From contig NW_026944072.1 in the NCBI RefSeq assembly GCF_033296635.1, positions 124,001 to 188,000 on the forward strand: a stretch of 64,000 bases of DNA, given 5' to 3'. Each line of letters opens with the position of its first letter. The first letter of the stretch is position 1. The notes below the pieces were generated by a model. The model worked only from the letters and a program-made list of their open reading frames with translations, made no database searches and was not told where the DNA came from. The translations under genes were made by a program, and so were the position numbers. This stretch comes from Dichotomopilus funicola. Its lineage: Eukaryota > Ascomycota > Sordariomycetes > Sordariales > Chaetomiaceae. Of this stretch, positions 23,434 to 35,857 are shown piece by piece.

Positions 23434-24560
23434 ATGACAATCTCAAATGACCCACCTGTGACTGCGGCCACCACCGCCACGGAACCAAGACACGAAGAAT
23501 ACCAGTACCTTGACCTCGTTCGGGAGGTCCTCGACGAAGGCGAGCTACGTCGCGACAGGTACTGAGCATTGTTGCTTTGAGCCCCTTAAATCCCAATCCC
23601 CGTTTTTGTACCCCTCTCCTAACGCAGAAACTCCGCAGAACCGGCACCGGGACCTACTCCATCTTCGCCCCGCGACCCCTCAAATTTGCCCTCAACCGCG
23701 CCGGCACGCCCATCCTCCCACTCCTAACCACAAAACGCGTCTTCACCAAAGCCGTCATCGCCGAGCTCCTCTGGTTCATCTCCGGCGACACCTCCTCCCA
23801 CACTCTCTCGTCGCAGGGCGTCAAGATCTGGGACGGCAACGGCTCGCGCGAGTTCCTCGACAACCTCGGCCTGACGGAGCGCGAGGTCGGCGACCTCGGC
23901 CCCGTGTACGGCTTCCAGTGGCGGCATTTTGGCGCGGAATACGTCGACTCGAAGACAGACTACACAGGCCAGGGTGTGGACCAACTGGCGCGGATTGTAC
24001 ACACTCTGCGGACAAACCCGTTCGATCGGCGGCTGGTGCTGAGCGCTTGGAATCCGGCCGACATGGCGCGCATGGTGCTGCCGCCATGCCACATGTTTGC
24101 CCAGTTCTATGTCTCCTACCCGCGTAACGCCCGCGGACCGCGTGTCGAACAACAGAAACAACAACAACAAACAGAACAATCTGATTCCACAAGTACCACA
24201 GCCCCAACAGAAAAAGGCCACCTCCACTGCCAGTTATACCAACGCTCCTGTGACATGGGCCTCGGCGTGCCCTTCAACATTGCCAGCTATGCCCTGCTCA
24301 CCCACATGCTCGCGCACGTGTGCAATCTCGTGCCTGGGTCCTTAACCCACGTTATGGGCGATGCACATGTCTACCTTAACCACGTTGACGCGCTCGAGAC
24401 ACAGTTGTTGCGCGAGCCGAGGGAGTTTCCTGAGTTGGAGATCGCGGCGGGCACGGGAGAGAAGGATGGGGAGAGGAGTATTGATGGGTGGAAGGTGGAG
24501 GACTTTGTGATTAAGGGGTATAATCCGCACAAGATTATCCCGATGGAGATGTCTGTTTAA
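23434..24560 (+). CDS. Thymidylate synthase
   Basis: Two exons, 23434..23558 and 23639..24560, 348 aa. The 80-nt intron ends in CTCCGCAG. The splice gives GELRRDRTGTGTYSIF, the conserved N-terminal loop. The enzyme makes dTMP from dUMP with 5,10-methylene-tetrahydrofolate. The active-site Cys lies in VLPPCHMFAQFY; QRSCDMGLGVPFNIASYALL, GDAHVYLNH and the C-terminal EMSV are all typical. An insertion rich in Gln, Ser and Thr (QQKQQQQTEQSDSTSTT) sits between the QFYVS strand and LHCQLYQRS, a position where other species have a short loop. It corresponds to TMP1/CDC21 of yeast. Confidence 0.97.
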
Positions 24561-24774
24561 GTGGGGCGTGGAGCGTTTCCGGGTAGATGGTGTTGGATAT
24601 CTAAGGTTAAGGTCGGGATACGGTCTTCTGGGAAGGCCTTGAGCGTATTTCGCGAGTTGCGATTTCATGTCCAATGTTAACTATTGAGTAGAGTGGCGGG
24701 ACCAAATATTCCAAATACCCCAAGATATCCTCCATCAACCACCTCAGCTGCGGCGCATCCCAGCACCAAGGATC

Positions 24775-27508
24775 TTAAACAACCACCTTCTCGACCGCCT
24801 GCCCACCATCTTCACCCGGATGCACCGACCCATCCCTCACCTGCGTAAAGGATCTCGGCAACCTGTTCTCCCCTTCCGCATACGGAAACCCGGCCTCCTC
24901 ACGCGCCATATCATTCACCCACCTTCCATCCCCCTTCAACCCACCCTTCCCATGCTTCTCAACCCCAACCTCCTTCCACTTTGCCGCCAAATAAAACCAA
25001 CTCAACGCGTTCCCCACCGTCCCCACCTCATCCGACACCCCCGTCCGCGCAGCATAACTCATCTTCTTCCACAACTCCTCATCAGTAAACAAATCCATCA
25101 AATGCCCAGCCACCGCCTTCCAATCCCCAGGCTGCACCAAAAACCCATTCACCCCATCCTTCACCTGCAACGGTATCCCCCCCGTAGCCGTAACAATCAC
25201 CGGCCTTCCTGCATGCAATGCCTCCGACACCTTCACCTCAAACCCCTCCCTTGTTGACAACTGCAGCACCACATGCGCATTCGCCAGCATGGTATTAATC
25301 ACCTGATCATTCGGGTCCAGACGCATGAGGCTCACGTCCTGGATCAGGTCCGGGTAGTACTTCTCGAGCTGGTTCATGGTTTGGTCGTAGATCAGGCTGG
25401 CGTCGGGGTCGTCGACGGACCCGTTGCCGCAGACGACGAGTTGCGGGATGTTGGTGATGCTGATGTTGGCTGCGTCGCAGCGGCGGCGAAATTCGGCGTA
25501 GGAGTCGATTACGGTGGGGATGCCTTTGGAGGGGTCGAAGCGCGCTACCTGCACGATGTATTTGCGTGCTGGCCAGTTGACTTCGGTCCTGTGGGGGTTT
25601 TTGTGTCAGGTTCGATGTTATGCCAGACGAGACGTAAGGGGAGGGTGGGATTGTTCTTACATGCGCTGTGAATGGCAGGCGATGTTGTAAATGTTACCAT
25701 AATATCCCGAGTCCCATTCGTTAAGGGGTTTGTTCAGGCCGTCGAGCCAATCCGTTGTAGCCGGGAGGTATGCGACCTTCTCGCGGGGGACGGTGTGCGG
25801 CACGAAGATGGGAACCGGATGGCTTATGAACATGTCGCACCCCTGAATGTTACTCCACAGGAAGTCCCAAATGTCAGCCTGGGGAGAGCCGGACTGGGCA
25901 ATGAGGTCGCTTCTGGTCTGGATATGGGATCGATAGAGAACTGGGCGGCCCGGCGTTGCCTTTTTGATGAGAGGGATGAGGCCGGGCATTTGGGGGTCGT
26001 CAATCTGGTTTCGTCAGTACACGTTGGCATAAGGACGATAGATATCAACGCCTATCCCCTTGTTCCAGCTTTGCAGCTTCGAGTAGTCTGCTATGCCAGT
26101 GCATGATGAAGGGTGGCCACGGTGCTTGCGCCCTGGTACAACCAAGACGGCTAAGGACTTACAATGACAACATCAGCACCGCCTTCCTCTGGCGCTCGTA
26201 GTGGTCCGCCTTCGGAAAACCAATATCGTGCCGCATTCTCTTCGATCCAGTCTATGATCGCCTCCTTTTCTTCAGCAGAAATCCACTGGTCCGGATGACT
26301 CACGCCCTGGAGAATGTTGTGCATGTTCTTCGTAATCCGGAACACCCCCGGTCGTGGCTTGGGGACTAGCCCACATCAGTTGACATCTTCCTTCGAGCAC
26401 TCCGGACGGGGAGGTTACTCACCATACCAAGTTAAATCAACACCCATGAGCCGCGCGAAACGCACCAATGCGTGACGCATCAGCGCAACACCACCGCCTT
26501 GGGGAGTCGAGCTGAAGAAAGCAATCTTAGTCTTGTTGCCACGCAGTTTCTTTGCATAACTCAACATAGCCTCCCATGTCGCGTTACCGCAAGTGTCTTT
26601 GTGGTTTTGGACTGTGGTTAGATGAGCCCGAAACCCGGCGTCTGTCTGGACGACTCCTCGCCATCCAACTTGGAGCAGAGGAACAAGAGATGGGCCAAAG
26701 TTCCTGCCGCAAGTATTAGTATGTAAGGGATTTCCATACATATCTACCTCTAATACTCACATAATGCACTTTCTAGCCATAGAATCAGCCTGTTCATCCA
26801 CCCTCTTGACATCCCAAAACGACTTCTCCTTGTGTTCATCATCCGGACGTAAAACCACCGGCACAATGTCAACCTCCAGCCACAGTCGAGAGCACAGAGA
26901 AGGGCTCATGTACTTGAGGGTGGTGGGCAGACCCGCGCCAATAAATTTGGAGAAGTTTTCGTGCTCATATCTCTCAACCTCGGCGAGGACATGATCTGCA
27001 ATCAAATCGGCGCCCATCTTCATCGCATCGTCCAGCACAATGTACTTGACTGAGAAGTCTACCAAGTAGATGGTGTCGTGGATGGCCAGAGCCACGACTG
27101 CCGTGTGGTCATCGGCAAACACGGCAGAGATACCCAGGTAGAGGGTCTTGGTAGAACGTCAGTATTTTACCAGATAGATTAGACCAGGCCCCAAACCAGG
27201 AGAGTCGTTCCACATACAGTCAGCGAAGCACCATACTGTCCCTCCTTCTCTACCAATGTGCTCATCCGCCGTTTCCGGTGCACCGACGTGCCCGTCGAGA
27301 ACGTACGGCCCTTCTCAAACGCCATAGTTGCCTGGGCAAACCGGCGGAATTTGTTACTCGACGCGGAATCTTGTTGATCCGAGGTAGTAGGGGTTGCGTC
27401 GTCACTGGACCGAGGAGATGGGTTACCGCTCGCGAGAGTCCGGATACGGTCGTGGTCGATGATTTGGGGGCTCGGGATCCGCGATGAGGTGTCGGGGGAT
27501 GGTGTCAT
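24775..27508 (-). CDS. ccg-9: Trehalose synthase/phosphorylase-type GT4 glycosyltransferase (clock-controlled gene 9 homologue)
   Basis: Six exons, complement(24775..25588, 25661..26004, 26163..26365, 26423..26703, 26761..27146, 27218..27508), 772 aa; every junction keeps frame. Residues 1-90 are a Ser/Thr/Pro-rich leader. The rest is a two-lobed GT-B glycosyltransferase of family 4: TLYLGISAVFADDHTAV, the N-lobe FSSTPQGGGVALMRHALVRF, DVVIIDDPQMPG, KYIVQVARFDPSKGIPT and the C-lobe nucleotide-sugar and acceptor site STREGFEVKVSEALHAGRPVI with its EX7E glutamates. Neurospora CCG-9 is a circadian-output protein assigned to trehalose synthesis; its family also includes trehalose phosphorylases, so the direction of the reaction is not settled by sequence. 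Cytosolic. Confidence 0.92.
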
Positions 27509-28401
27509 GATCTGATGGTGAGTGATCTTCGTGTCTCTGGTGGTTAAATCATTTGTCAACCCCGGATCTCCTTTCGAATACTTTGAAGGGGTGCTGAAAA
27601 TTTCAACCTATTTCCGCAGCTTTCTATGTTAGATGAGGAATAAAGCCACAGTCCGAAAAAGTGAGGATTGTTGCTAGTCGTAGCATCAGGAAGCTATCAG
27701 TTCAGACCTAGTTGCTGATTCTGTCTAGAACAAGATTCCGTGCAGATCAATCCCTCAACAGCTCTGGTCCAGCGATCCCCAGCCAAAAGTCGGCTGGTCA
27801 ACGCCAAATATCAAGGTCGGTTCAGGCAGTTTGAAATGAAAAGCATAATTGACACAAAACGGGGAACCTGGGTGTAAACACCAGAAAATCGAGATGCGGA
27901 CTCACACTTGGGATAACTCGTCCGGTGTTCCGTCAGCGAGGCGATAGATCAGTGTACCTTGATTCTCCTGAAGAAGTGGCACCCAGATAATAAGTTCTAA
28001 TGTCTAGGCCTAGACCTCATGCTCAGTCAAGTGAGGGCACATGATATGGTGATGTCATTGTCCGAGCTGGTGCACGAGCTTGCTCACACCGGGGGATGTC
28101 ACTTAACGGGGATAGAACTATTCAGGGAGACGCCTTGCATATGAGGGTTGGATTGAACCACTGTTGAAAAGTTATCGACCAGTTCTTTTTGCCCTTTTAA
28201 CTACCGCTTCCCCCCATCGGACGATTTATCCATGATGGATTCCATAATTATTCCGCTGGGAATGACAACGTGATGAAGAACAGTGCAAAGATTCCACATC
28301 GACATATGGTGAGTTTAAAGATGGTGGATACCTGTTACTACCAGATATATTCACGCTAAAGTGGTGTACAAATGGCCTTCCCTCTTGGACGTTTTGTTTA
28401 T
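27509..28401. other. Intergenic: ccg-9 promoter and 3' region of SOD
   Basis: About 0.9 kb with no coding signal. It must contain the ccg-9 promoter; I saw no element there that I could call with confidence. Confidence 0.5.
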
Positions 28402-29290
28402 TCAAGGTTTCTCGAACCGGCTCTCAACCGTCTTCCAGTTGATAACGTTCCAGATAGCCTCGAAGTATTCGGCCTTTCGGTTCTGGTATTGGAGGTAGTA
28501 TGCGTGTTCCCAAGCATCGATGCCCAGCAGCGGGACGTAGGGGCCAGAGACCGGATCCTGGTTCGCACGCGTAACGATGTTGAGATTGCCGGCAGTCTTG
28601 TCTTTGACGAGCCAAGCCCAGCCGCTACCCTGGATACCGGCGAGAGCGGCGTCCATCTGCTTGCGGAAGCTGTCGACGGAACCAAAGTCCGCGACGATGG
28701 CTTTCTGGAAAGACATGCACGTTAGTGAAACGTGGTGTTGGTGGCTTCAGTAGGGAGCCAGCATACCTGCAGAGCACCAGAGGGATCACCACCACCCTCG
28801 CGGCTGGCTGGGGCCAGGTTCTCCCAGAAAAGGGTGTGGTTGATGTGTCCGCCGCCATGGAAGTTAAGGAGGGGCGCAACGGTCGCTGCCTTGGTGAAGT
28901 CCCCTTTGCTCTCGGCCTCCTTAATAGTTTGTACCGCGCTGTTGAGACCGTTGACGTAGGTCTGGTGGTGCTTGGAGTGGTGCAACTCCATGATTTTGCC
29001 CGAGATATGCGGCTCAAGGGCCCCGTAGTCATCTGCAAGGACCAGCGGTTAGCTCATCCACGGGAATGACTTGAGTCTAACTCGCATTGTGAGACCAATG
29101 CATGCCGTCATGGTGGCTACGACTTGCGAGCTAGCTGAGATATGCCGGTTGACTAACACGGAAGGTCTGGAAGTGTAGCCTTTCCCCGAACGAAGCCAAT
29201 GCCGGCCATGGCACCGGCAACCTTGGGAGCTCCGGAAGCTCGGAGGGCACCCCGCAGTGCGGGACTAGTGCGGAAGAGAGTCGAAGACAT
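28402..29290 (-). CDS. sod-2: Mitochondrial manganese superoxide dismutase
   Basis: Three exons, complement(28402..28704, 28767..29032, 29158..29290), 233 aa. Residues 1 to about 40 are an Arg/Ala/Ser-rich mitochondrial presequence (MSSTLFRTSPALRGALRAS). The mature start is reconstructed as LPDLPYDYGALEPHISG by splicing at GTTAGT..TTGCAG. The metal ligands are visible: the His in MELHHSKHHQTYVN, the His in GGHINHTLFWENL, and Asp and His in GIDAWEHAYYLQYQNRK. GGGDPSGAL and the Mn-type NVINWKTVE tail fit. It converts matrix superoxide to hydrogen peroxide. It is transcribed divergently from PSF3 across 369 bases. Confidence 0.96.
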
Positions 29291-29659
29291 GATGGCGTTG
29301 GGTATTCTAACTGGATGGGGGTCAATTGGATGTTGCAAAACCTAGAATTTCCTGGACGAGTACCTGTTCTTGAAGAGACAGCAGTTTTTAAATCGCATGT
29401 ATCGGAATAAAACAGGTTCGGCGATCCGATTGAAGCTCGGGCGAAGCTTCGGCTCACCATTTCGTCATGATCCTGGTTTCCCCACCATTGCCAAGCTGTG
29501 GCTAATTGGTGCCAAGCCGTGGCTTGTTGGTTACCTTCGAGGTACTAGCCACACGCGCAGCCCCTCGCGTTTGGAGCATGTCGCGATACGAAGTTGTTGG
29601 TCCAGGACCATTTCACTGTCTTTGCTTTGCTTGACCTTTTTAATGTTTTGCGGCTCAAG
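29291..29659. promoter_or_regulatory. Divergent promoter between SOD and PSF3
   Basis: 369 bases separate the two start codons, so both promoters lie here. No ACGCGT box is present on the PSF3 side, although PSF3 is a replication gene. Confidence 0.5.
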
Positions 29660-30319
29660 ATGTCTTATTACGACATAGATTCCATTCTTACAGATGCAGA
29701 AGTACGGCCTCAACTCTCTGTCACCAAGCACGCGACATGATTGAACGCACGCACGACTGACCATTCTTTCGCACAGAAAATCCCATGCACATTTCAGGTC
29801 GACATACCCGACCTTGGTTATCTCGACAATACCCCCACCCAACCACTGAAAGCCGGCACCAAAGTCAGCCTCCCTCTATGGCTCGCCGAAATGCTTGCCA
29901 TTGCCAACACTGGAGACATCGAGGGGAAGTCGTTTGTGACTTTTGACCTGCCAGCCGCCCTCGGGAACGATGTCGTCCAGGCACTTAAAGCCGACCCACG
30001 CGCAGTACCCCTCCGAGACCAGAGCGCACATTTCTACGGGCTCGCAACACATATGATGGAGCTTTCTGAGGAGCAAGAATTGGCGGCTGTTCTACGCAAA
30101 ACTTTTGTGGCTCGGGCGGCTGAGGTGGCTTTGCACGCCCGTAAAGTCGGTGGTGTTGGGCACAAAGGGAAAGGTGAAGAGGGGAGTAATCTCGGGATTG
30201 GTGGTGCCGGCGAAGAATTTCTTAGAGGGCTGGACGAATGGGAGAGGAAACTCTTCCGCAAAGCACATGACGGTGCAAAGGCCGGTAAAGAATGGATGGA
30301 GGGCGTCAAGAAACATTAA
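29660..30319 (+). CDS. psf3: DNA replication complex GINS subunit Psf3
   Basis: Two exons, 29660..29701 and 29777..30319, 194 aa. The first exon has only 14 codons (MSYYDIDSILTDAE) and is joined by GTACGG..GCACAG to KIPCTFQVDIPDLGYLD, the conserved GINS-Psf3 N-terminus. Further family features are LPLWLAEMLAI and the helical block ending in LDEWERKLFRKAHDG. Psf3 joins Sld5, Psf1 and Psf2 in the GINS ring, which with Cdc45 and Mcm2-7 forms the replicative CMG helicase in the nucleus. A Gly/Lys-rich loop (VGGVGHKGKGEEGSN) precedes the last helix. Confidence 0.93.
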
Positions 30320-30770
30320 ACCCTCGAGAGCTTGCCTTGGGTCGCCCACTCAATTCCACGGGAGCTAAATGAGCTTCCTGTGGGGCTAGCTTTTAACATG
30401 TACGCCAACCGCCACATTCCAGTCTGGAGATTGGCAACGGCGACGACGGACATTTCGGGCAACACGGACGCCCGAGACTGAGGAATGTCCGGAGATATGG
30501 CTACCATCGGGTCGGTGGGGTTGATGAAGAAACTGCATCTTTCAATCTCGCATTGACTCACCCCGCGGCCACGATCGACTCCCACAGCAAGCGACCCCAC
30601 CTGGGGCTGCAGCTCAACGCGGGATGCCCCTCTTCATAGCCCGTGTCTCAACAAATTGCGCGCCCGGGTAACCGGCCGAGCATCGGTTAGCTCTCTTGTT
30701 CATCTCAGCCCGGTAAGGCGATTACTCTCTAAATTTCACCAGAACGCTCACGCCGACCCCGACGCCCGCA
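30320..30770. other. Intergenic: biotin synthase promoter
   Basis: 451 bases between PSF3 and biotin synthase. It contains GGGTAACCGGCC at 30666-30677, similar to the repeated word in the MFS/SDR promoter, but this is probably chance. No gene seen. Confidence 0.4.
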
Positions 30771-32101
30771 ATGAGAGCTTCCCTCCGACCGGCCCTACAC
30801 GCGGCTACGCGTACACGGCTGACCTCCGCGGCCCGCATCGGTAACTTCCCGGCCCGCATGGCAACAGCGGCCGCGGCTCAACCGATCACACCCGCGACAA
30901 ATCCCGCGACCACACTACCACCGAGCCAAGCCCCCCTTTCCGAGCGCGATGTCGAGCGTCAACGCCGAGCAAGGCAATTCCTCCAGACCGCCGCCGCGGC
31001 AACGGAGCTGCGGCACGACTGGACGCGAGAAGAGATCTCAGCTATTTTCTATCAGCCATTGATGGAATTGACGTACCAAGCTGTGAGCTGAGGCACCCCA
31101 GCACTCGCTATCGTCGCCGCGATGTCGTCCTGTAGCTAATACCTTTGGCCTGATAGGCCAACATCCACCGCCGGTTCCACAACCCTGCCGAGGTCCAGCT
31201 CTGCACCCTGATGAATATCAAGACAGGTGGTTGTACCGAAGACTGCTCATACTGCGCTCAGTCCACTCGATACCAAAAGGGGACCGGCCTTGAAGCAAAG
31301 CGTGTCGAAACCGTAGAGTCTGTCCTCGAAGCGGCCCGCGTCGCCAAGGAAAATGGCAGCACCCGTTTCTGCATGGGCGCCGCCTGGCGCGACATGCGGG
31401 GCCGCAAGAACAGCTTGCGAAACATCAAGGAGATGGTATCCGGCGTGCGGGCGCTAGGTATGGAGTCTTGCGTGACCCTCGGCATGATCGATGCCGAGCA
31501 AGCCAAGGAGCTCAAGGAGGCTGGTCTGACCGCGTACAACCACAACGTCGACACTAGCCGCGAGTTCTACCCGAGCATCATCTCCACGCGTACCTACGAC
31601 GAGCGTTTGAAGACGCTGGGCCACGTCCGCGACGCTGGCATCAACGTCTGCTCCGGCGGTATCTTAGGTCTTGGTGAGACATCGGAGGACCGTATCGGTC
31701 TGCTGTACACCGTCTCCACTCTGCCGAGTCACCCGGAGAGCTTTCCCGTCAACGCGCTGGTTCCTATCAAGGGCACACCGCTGGGTGACCGCACGCCCAT
31801 TGAGTTCACCAGCATGCTACGCACCATCGCGGCGGCCCGCATTCTCATGCCTGGAACCATCATCCGGATTGCGGCTGGGCGCAAGACGATGGCGGAGGAA
31901 CAACAGGCAATGTGTTTCATGGCCGGGGCGAATGCGATCTTCACGGGCGAGAAAATGTTGACGACTGACTGCAACGGGTGGGATGAGGATGCGGCAATGT
32001 TTGGACGCTGGGGGTTGGAACCCATGCGGAGCTTCCGCAAGTCGGCGGTTGCGTCCGCCGGGGATGTTGCTGCTGCACCGGTGATGGAGGCTGTGGTTTA
32101 G
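30771..32101 (+). CDS. bioB: Biotin synthase, mitochondrial
   Basis: Two exons, 30771..31082 and 31157..32101, 418 aa, the homologue of yeast BIO2. It is a radical-SAM enzyme inserting sulfur into dethiobiotin. The first 70 residues are Arg/Ala-rich and fit a mitochondrial presequence. The SAM cluster motif GGCTEDCSYCAQS (CxxxCxxC) appears soon after the intron, followed by STRFCMGAAWRDMRGR, YNHNVDTSREFY, CSGGILGLGE, LVPIKGTPL and IRIAAGR, covering the second iron-sulfur cluster ligands. Length and order match eukaryotic biotin synthases. No neighbour belongs to the biotin pathway. Confidence 0.97.
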
Positions 32102-33894
32102 GGGGCAAACCGTGTTGTTCGGTCTTTGGCTGGTGGTAGTTTTGGCAGTACATCAAAAGCGTGGTTTGGTCATGCTCTCGTAGTCGGACACAATACAACG
32201 TCAGTGGAAAGAACCAAACACCTTCCCCTTTCGTGAATTATGTCCACCCTGGCAGACTTTACACACTTCCTGACCAGATGCGCGGTGTGATCGCTGCTGG
32301 CCAAGAAAGGTCTTGTTTTACCTGATATCTAAGCGATGCCACACGTCCAATTGATTCCCATCCGCGCCAATAGATGATCGCTTCCGCAAGGACCGGCCCG
32401 ACCCAAGATTTCGGGAGAGATACTCCGTGTGGCCTTTGACGATCTTTTCGAAGAATACTTTAGTTGAGCCGTTTGAGTAACTACACCATTAGGAAACCAG
32501 AAAATGAAGCAAGAATTACACAGTAGACGAATGAGAAAAGGGAATGGAGAACAACCTAAAAATGAAGGCCCACGGTAACGTAGTGTAGATTGGTAGAATG
32601 AACGAGGCAATTAAGCTTAATCACCTTTCAGTTGATACCAGACTTCGACATCGCTTGGCTTCCAACGGTAGTGAAGTCGCGACCCTGGCAGAACTCCATA
32701 ACGTTATCGGTTCCCGTGCCGCACACGTCCCAAGGCAAAAAGAACTCGGATCTGATAGCGCCTTCACCGCCGAGAATACCGAACCCGGCAGGTTCTGTCC
32801 CGATCCCGCATCACGGAAGCACCGCCAGCTGCTTGTTTGGAATCTGAGTGGAACCCTTTCCTAGCAGCCCTTCGAGTTGAGATGATCCTGTGAGGATTTG
32901 CCCCTGAAATCGCCATGCCAAGCGGGGTCTCCCCGGCAGGTTCGCAGAGGCCAAGCAATCAACGGCCGAGAAGCGGCAAGCCCCCAGTGTGAGCCCCTGT
33001 GGCACTGCAGGGTCCAGGGGCGAAGTGCCAAGATATGCTCACTCGGACCTGCCGCGAAAGGGTTCCTCCTGGATGGAAGCTGCGTTTTTTGGGAAGATTG
33101 CTGAATCGGATCGTTTCATTTTCAACATGAAGAATTTGGGGACGACTATGACGGAACTCGAATATAATTGGATGTAGCGTGTACCTAGACGACGGCGGCT
33201 TGTTTTTACCGCCACCAGATAAGAAAAATGGCGGCATTCACGCATCTCATCACCTTTTAATCACAAGACTTGTCCCGGCTGGGCGAAAAAAGATACGAAG
33301 CAACTTTCAAGATTGCTCTGGGAGGGGTGGTAACCATTGAACGCCTCAACCCGGGAAATGGTGGGGCCCGTCAAATCCCACCAATGTTTGAGCCCGCGCC
33401 AAGAACTCGAACGAGACTCGGGTGTGCGGCGGTGCGTCCTTCATGCAATAGCGTTCGTCTCCAGCGTTTCTGTTTCGCCGAGTCGAGGGCGGTGGTTCCA
33501 GTTGCTGTCAGGAGACTTACCGACCGCGACGTTGCCGTGCTTCCGCACCGCCAATCCTGTCAAATCTGGGTTTTTGATCTTTTCTTCATTCATCCTTCCT
33601 CAACCAGCGCGGTTGCAAACCACCATCGTTTTCTCTTCGTACCCGTGTTATTTCTTCCTGCGATTTCGGTTCCAGCGTCACTCGTTCTTTTCCTGGATCC
33701 GATCTGTCGTATTTGCGCTTTTATTACCGAACTCTGTCTAATGCCACTCTCTCGAGGGGGTCTGTAATCACGATATCTCCGGCCATCGTTAATTCCCCTG
33801 TCACGACAACCAAGGCGGCGGACCCGACGTAGATACACAACGAATCCCGACACAACTTCCGTTTTTGCTCGGTTGGTGTCTGCCAATTCCGACC
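32102..33894. other. Intergenic, possible coding relic on the minus strand
   Basis: About 1.8 kb. On the minus strand 33005..32628 is one frame broken by a single TGA (32811-32813). The part after the stop (GILGGEGAIRSEFFLP, CGTGTDNVMEFCQGRDF) looks protein-like but matches no family I know. The right part is the upstream region of the DUF3405 gene. Confidence 0.35.
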
Positions 33895-35857
33895 ATGAAT
33901 TGCCTCGGGCTGGGAGGCGGCAAGTCAAGGCGGCTGTTCACCCGACAGACGCTCTTGATTGCCGTCGCCGTCTGCATCGTCTGGGTCGTGTGGCTGCAGT
34001 TCAGCAACGACCTGTCACAACACTGGCCTGACCTAGGGCCTGGGTCTTCGACATCAGAGGAGAACTACAATGGGCCGAAACGGATCCCCACACACAACGT
34101 GCTGCCGCCGATGGCAGAGCGCATCGCCTGTCATGGCCCCCGTGGCCATTTACTCGGTCAAAGCCGGGATGACGACCTCCATGAAAGCGAGCTCGATGGC
34201 CGTATGCATATTACCTCTACCCCCCCACCTGGCGATTGTTTGTTGGTCTTGATACGCGACAGGAAGCTAACCCGGTACCTAACACAGCCTACCCCATGCC
34301 TTGGGCCGGAAACTACGAGGAAACCGGTCTTGACCTGACCGTCATGACCGTTGACGAACGATATGGCCCATACGGCTTCGGCGAAGAGAAGGAGACCTAC
34401 AACCGGCAAAAAGTGGACTGGAAGAGCGTCGATTGGGGCCAGTTGCAGAACGACTGCTTCCAACGCAATCGCGACCGTTTCCCTGCTGCGGCCACCCGCT
34501 TTGAAGACACCCGCGTCGCGGCCCCGCGTTTCGGCTTCCGTCACGTTTCCAAGATTCCCCAGATCCGTCACTGGCATGAATTCGAGGCGTCACGGCGCAC
34601 GGCTATTGTTGTGCGTGCTTGGCGCGGGTTTAAATACATGCCGGAAGACATGTACTATCTCCGCTCGCTCATCACCGAGACCGCGCTTAAGTCTGGTGGC
34701 GAGTACCAAGTCATCCTGCTTGTCGATATGAAGGATTACGAGGGGTACGACAACAACATCTTTGCCTCGGAAGAGGCGTACAAGAAGGGTCTTGAAGACG
34801 CCGGCGTCCCCCCTGAGTTGCAGTCCATTGCTTTGCTGTGGGACGTCCGTCTGCTGGAGAGCTGGTACCCCATGATTGAGGAACACAGGTACGTCCTTGT
34901 CCCCATCCCAGGCCTTGTTTCCGTCCGTGTCTAACTTACCTTCCCTGTAGGACTATGTGGCAGGTGTTCCAGCCCATGCAGCTACTCGCTCTCCATTACC
35001 CCGAGTTCGACCACTTCTGGCAACTCGAGCTCGATATGCGCTTCCTCGGCGACGCCGGCAAGTTCCTCGATCGACTCTCCGCCACGGCCCGCAACGAGCC
35101 CCGCAAGCAGTCGCTCGAGCGGTCCAGCTTCTGGCACATGATCGCCGAGACCGGCGACTACGGCGAGTTCTTCCTGGCCGTCAACCAATCCAACAACGGC
35201 GGCTCGCACGCCTGGGGCCCCGTGCGCGTGCGCGAGATCCTGCCCATCGGCCCGGAACCTCCCGTTACCGACCCGCGCGACGACCACTTCGAATGGGGCG
35301 TGGGCGAAGACGCCGACGCGCTGCTCACCTCCTTCTGCATGGACGCCAACATCCCCAACAAGTGGATCTTCCGCGAATGGATCTGGGGCCTCCAAACCGG
35401 CGTACACACCCCGCGCTTTTACTGCCCGCCCGCCATCCAGCGTGGCTCGCGCAACCTGTACCTGGCCATTCACCAAGCCCAACTCGAGCACGGCATTCGG
35501 CTCCCCTCGGAAGCTACGCTTCCCAGCTTTGCGCTATGGCACGGCCTCAAGCTTTCCTTCCCGCAGCACCCAGTCTTCCACCGCGACAAGGACGACGTCG
35601 AGAACCGTCGCGGGTGGTGGCGTGGCGGCCCGCGGGCCAGCTCATCAGGTCTCGGCCCGGACAACTCGGACCACCCGCGTGGCAAGGGTCTGTCTTTCTG
35701 GTGGGAGTCGACATGGTCGCGTCATGTGTTCAACGACTGGTACGGCCGTAAGCTGGACAAGGACATGGAGCGGCCATGGATCATTCGTGAGATGGAGGGG
35801 AAGTTGTACTTGCCTAACATGATGTTGCACCCTGTAAAACACGTCGCGCCGAAATAG
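33895..35857 (+). CDS. DUF3405 protein, type II membrane
   Basis: Three exons, 33895..34201, 34288..34888 and 34951..35857, 604 aa. A single transmembrane helix near residues 20-36 (LLIAVAVCIVWVVWLQF) follows a basic cytoplasmic tail, so the bulk is lumenal. Family landmarks are CHGPRGHLL, the RYGPYGFGE block, RAWRGFKYMPEDMYYLRSLI, LEL.DMRFLGDAGKFLD, HFEWGVGEDADALLTSF and WWESTWSRHVFNDWYGRKL. Together they fit the fungal DUF3405 family, which has a glycosyltransferase-like look but no assigned reaction. The first junction, ELDG|PYPMPW, depends on donor C|GTATGC and acceptor ACACAG; all phases agree. Golgi residence is inferred only from topology. Confidence 0.88.

Noticed and set aside
30664..30677. 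GGCCGGTTACCC-like word before biotin synthase resembling the cluster repeat
   Set aside because: Differs by one central base, occurs once, and sits by an unrelated housekeeping gene.
34957..35751. 264-codon Arg-rich plus-strand frame
   Set aside because: Alternative frame of the third DUF3405 exon; composition typical of a shifted GC-rich frame.
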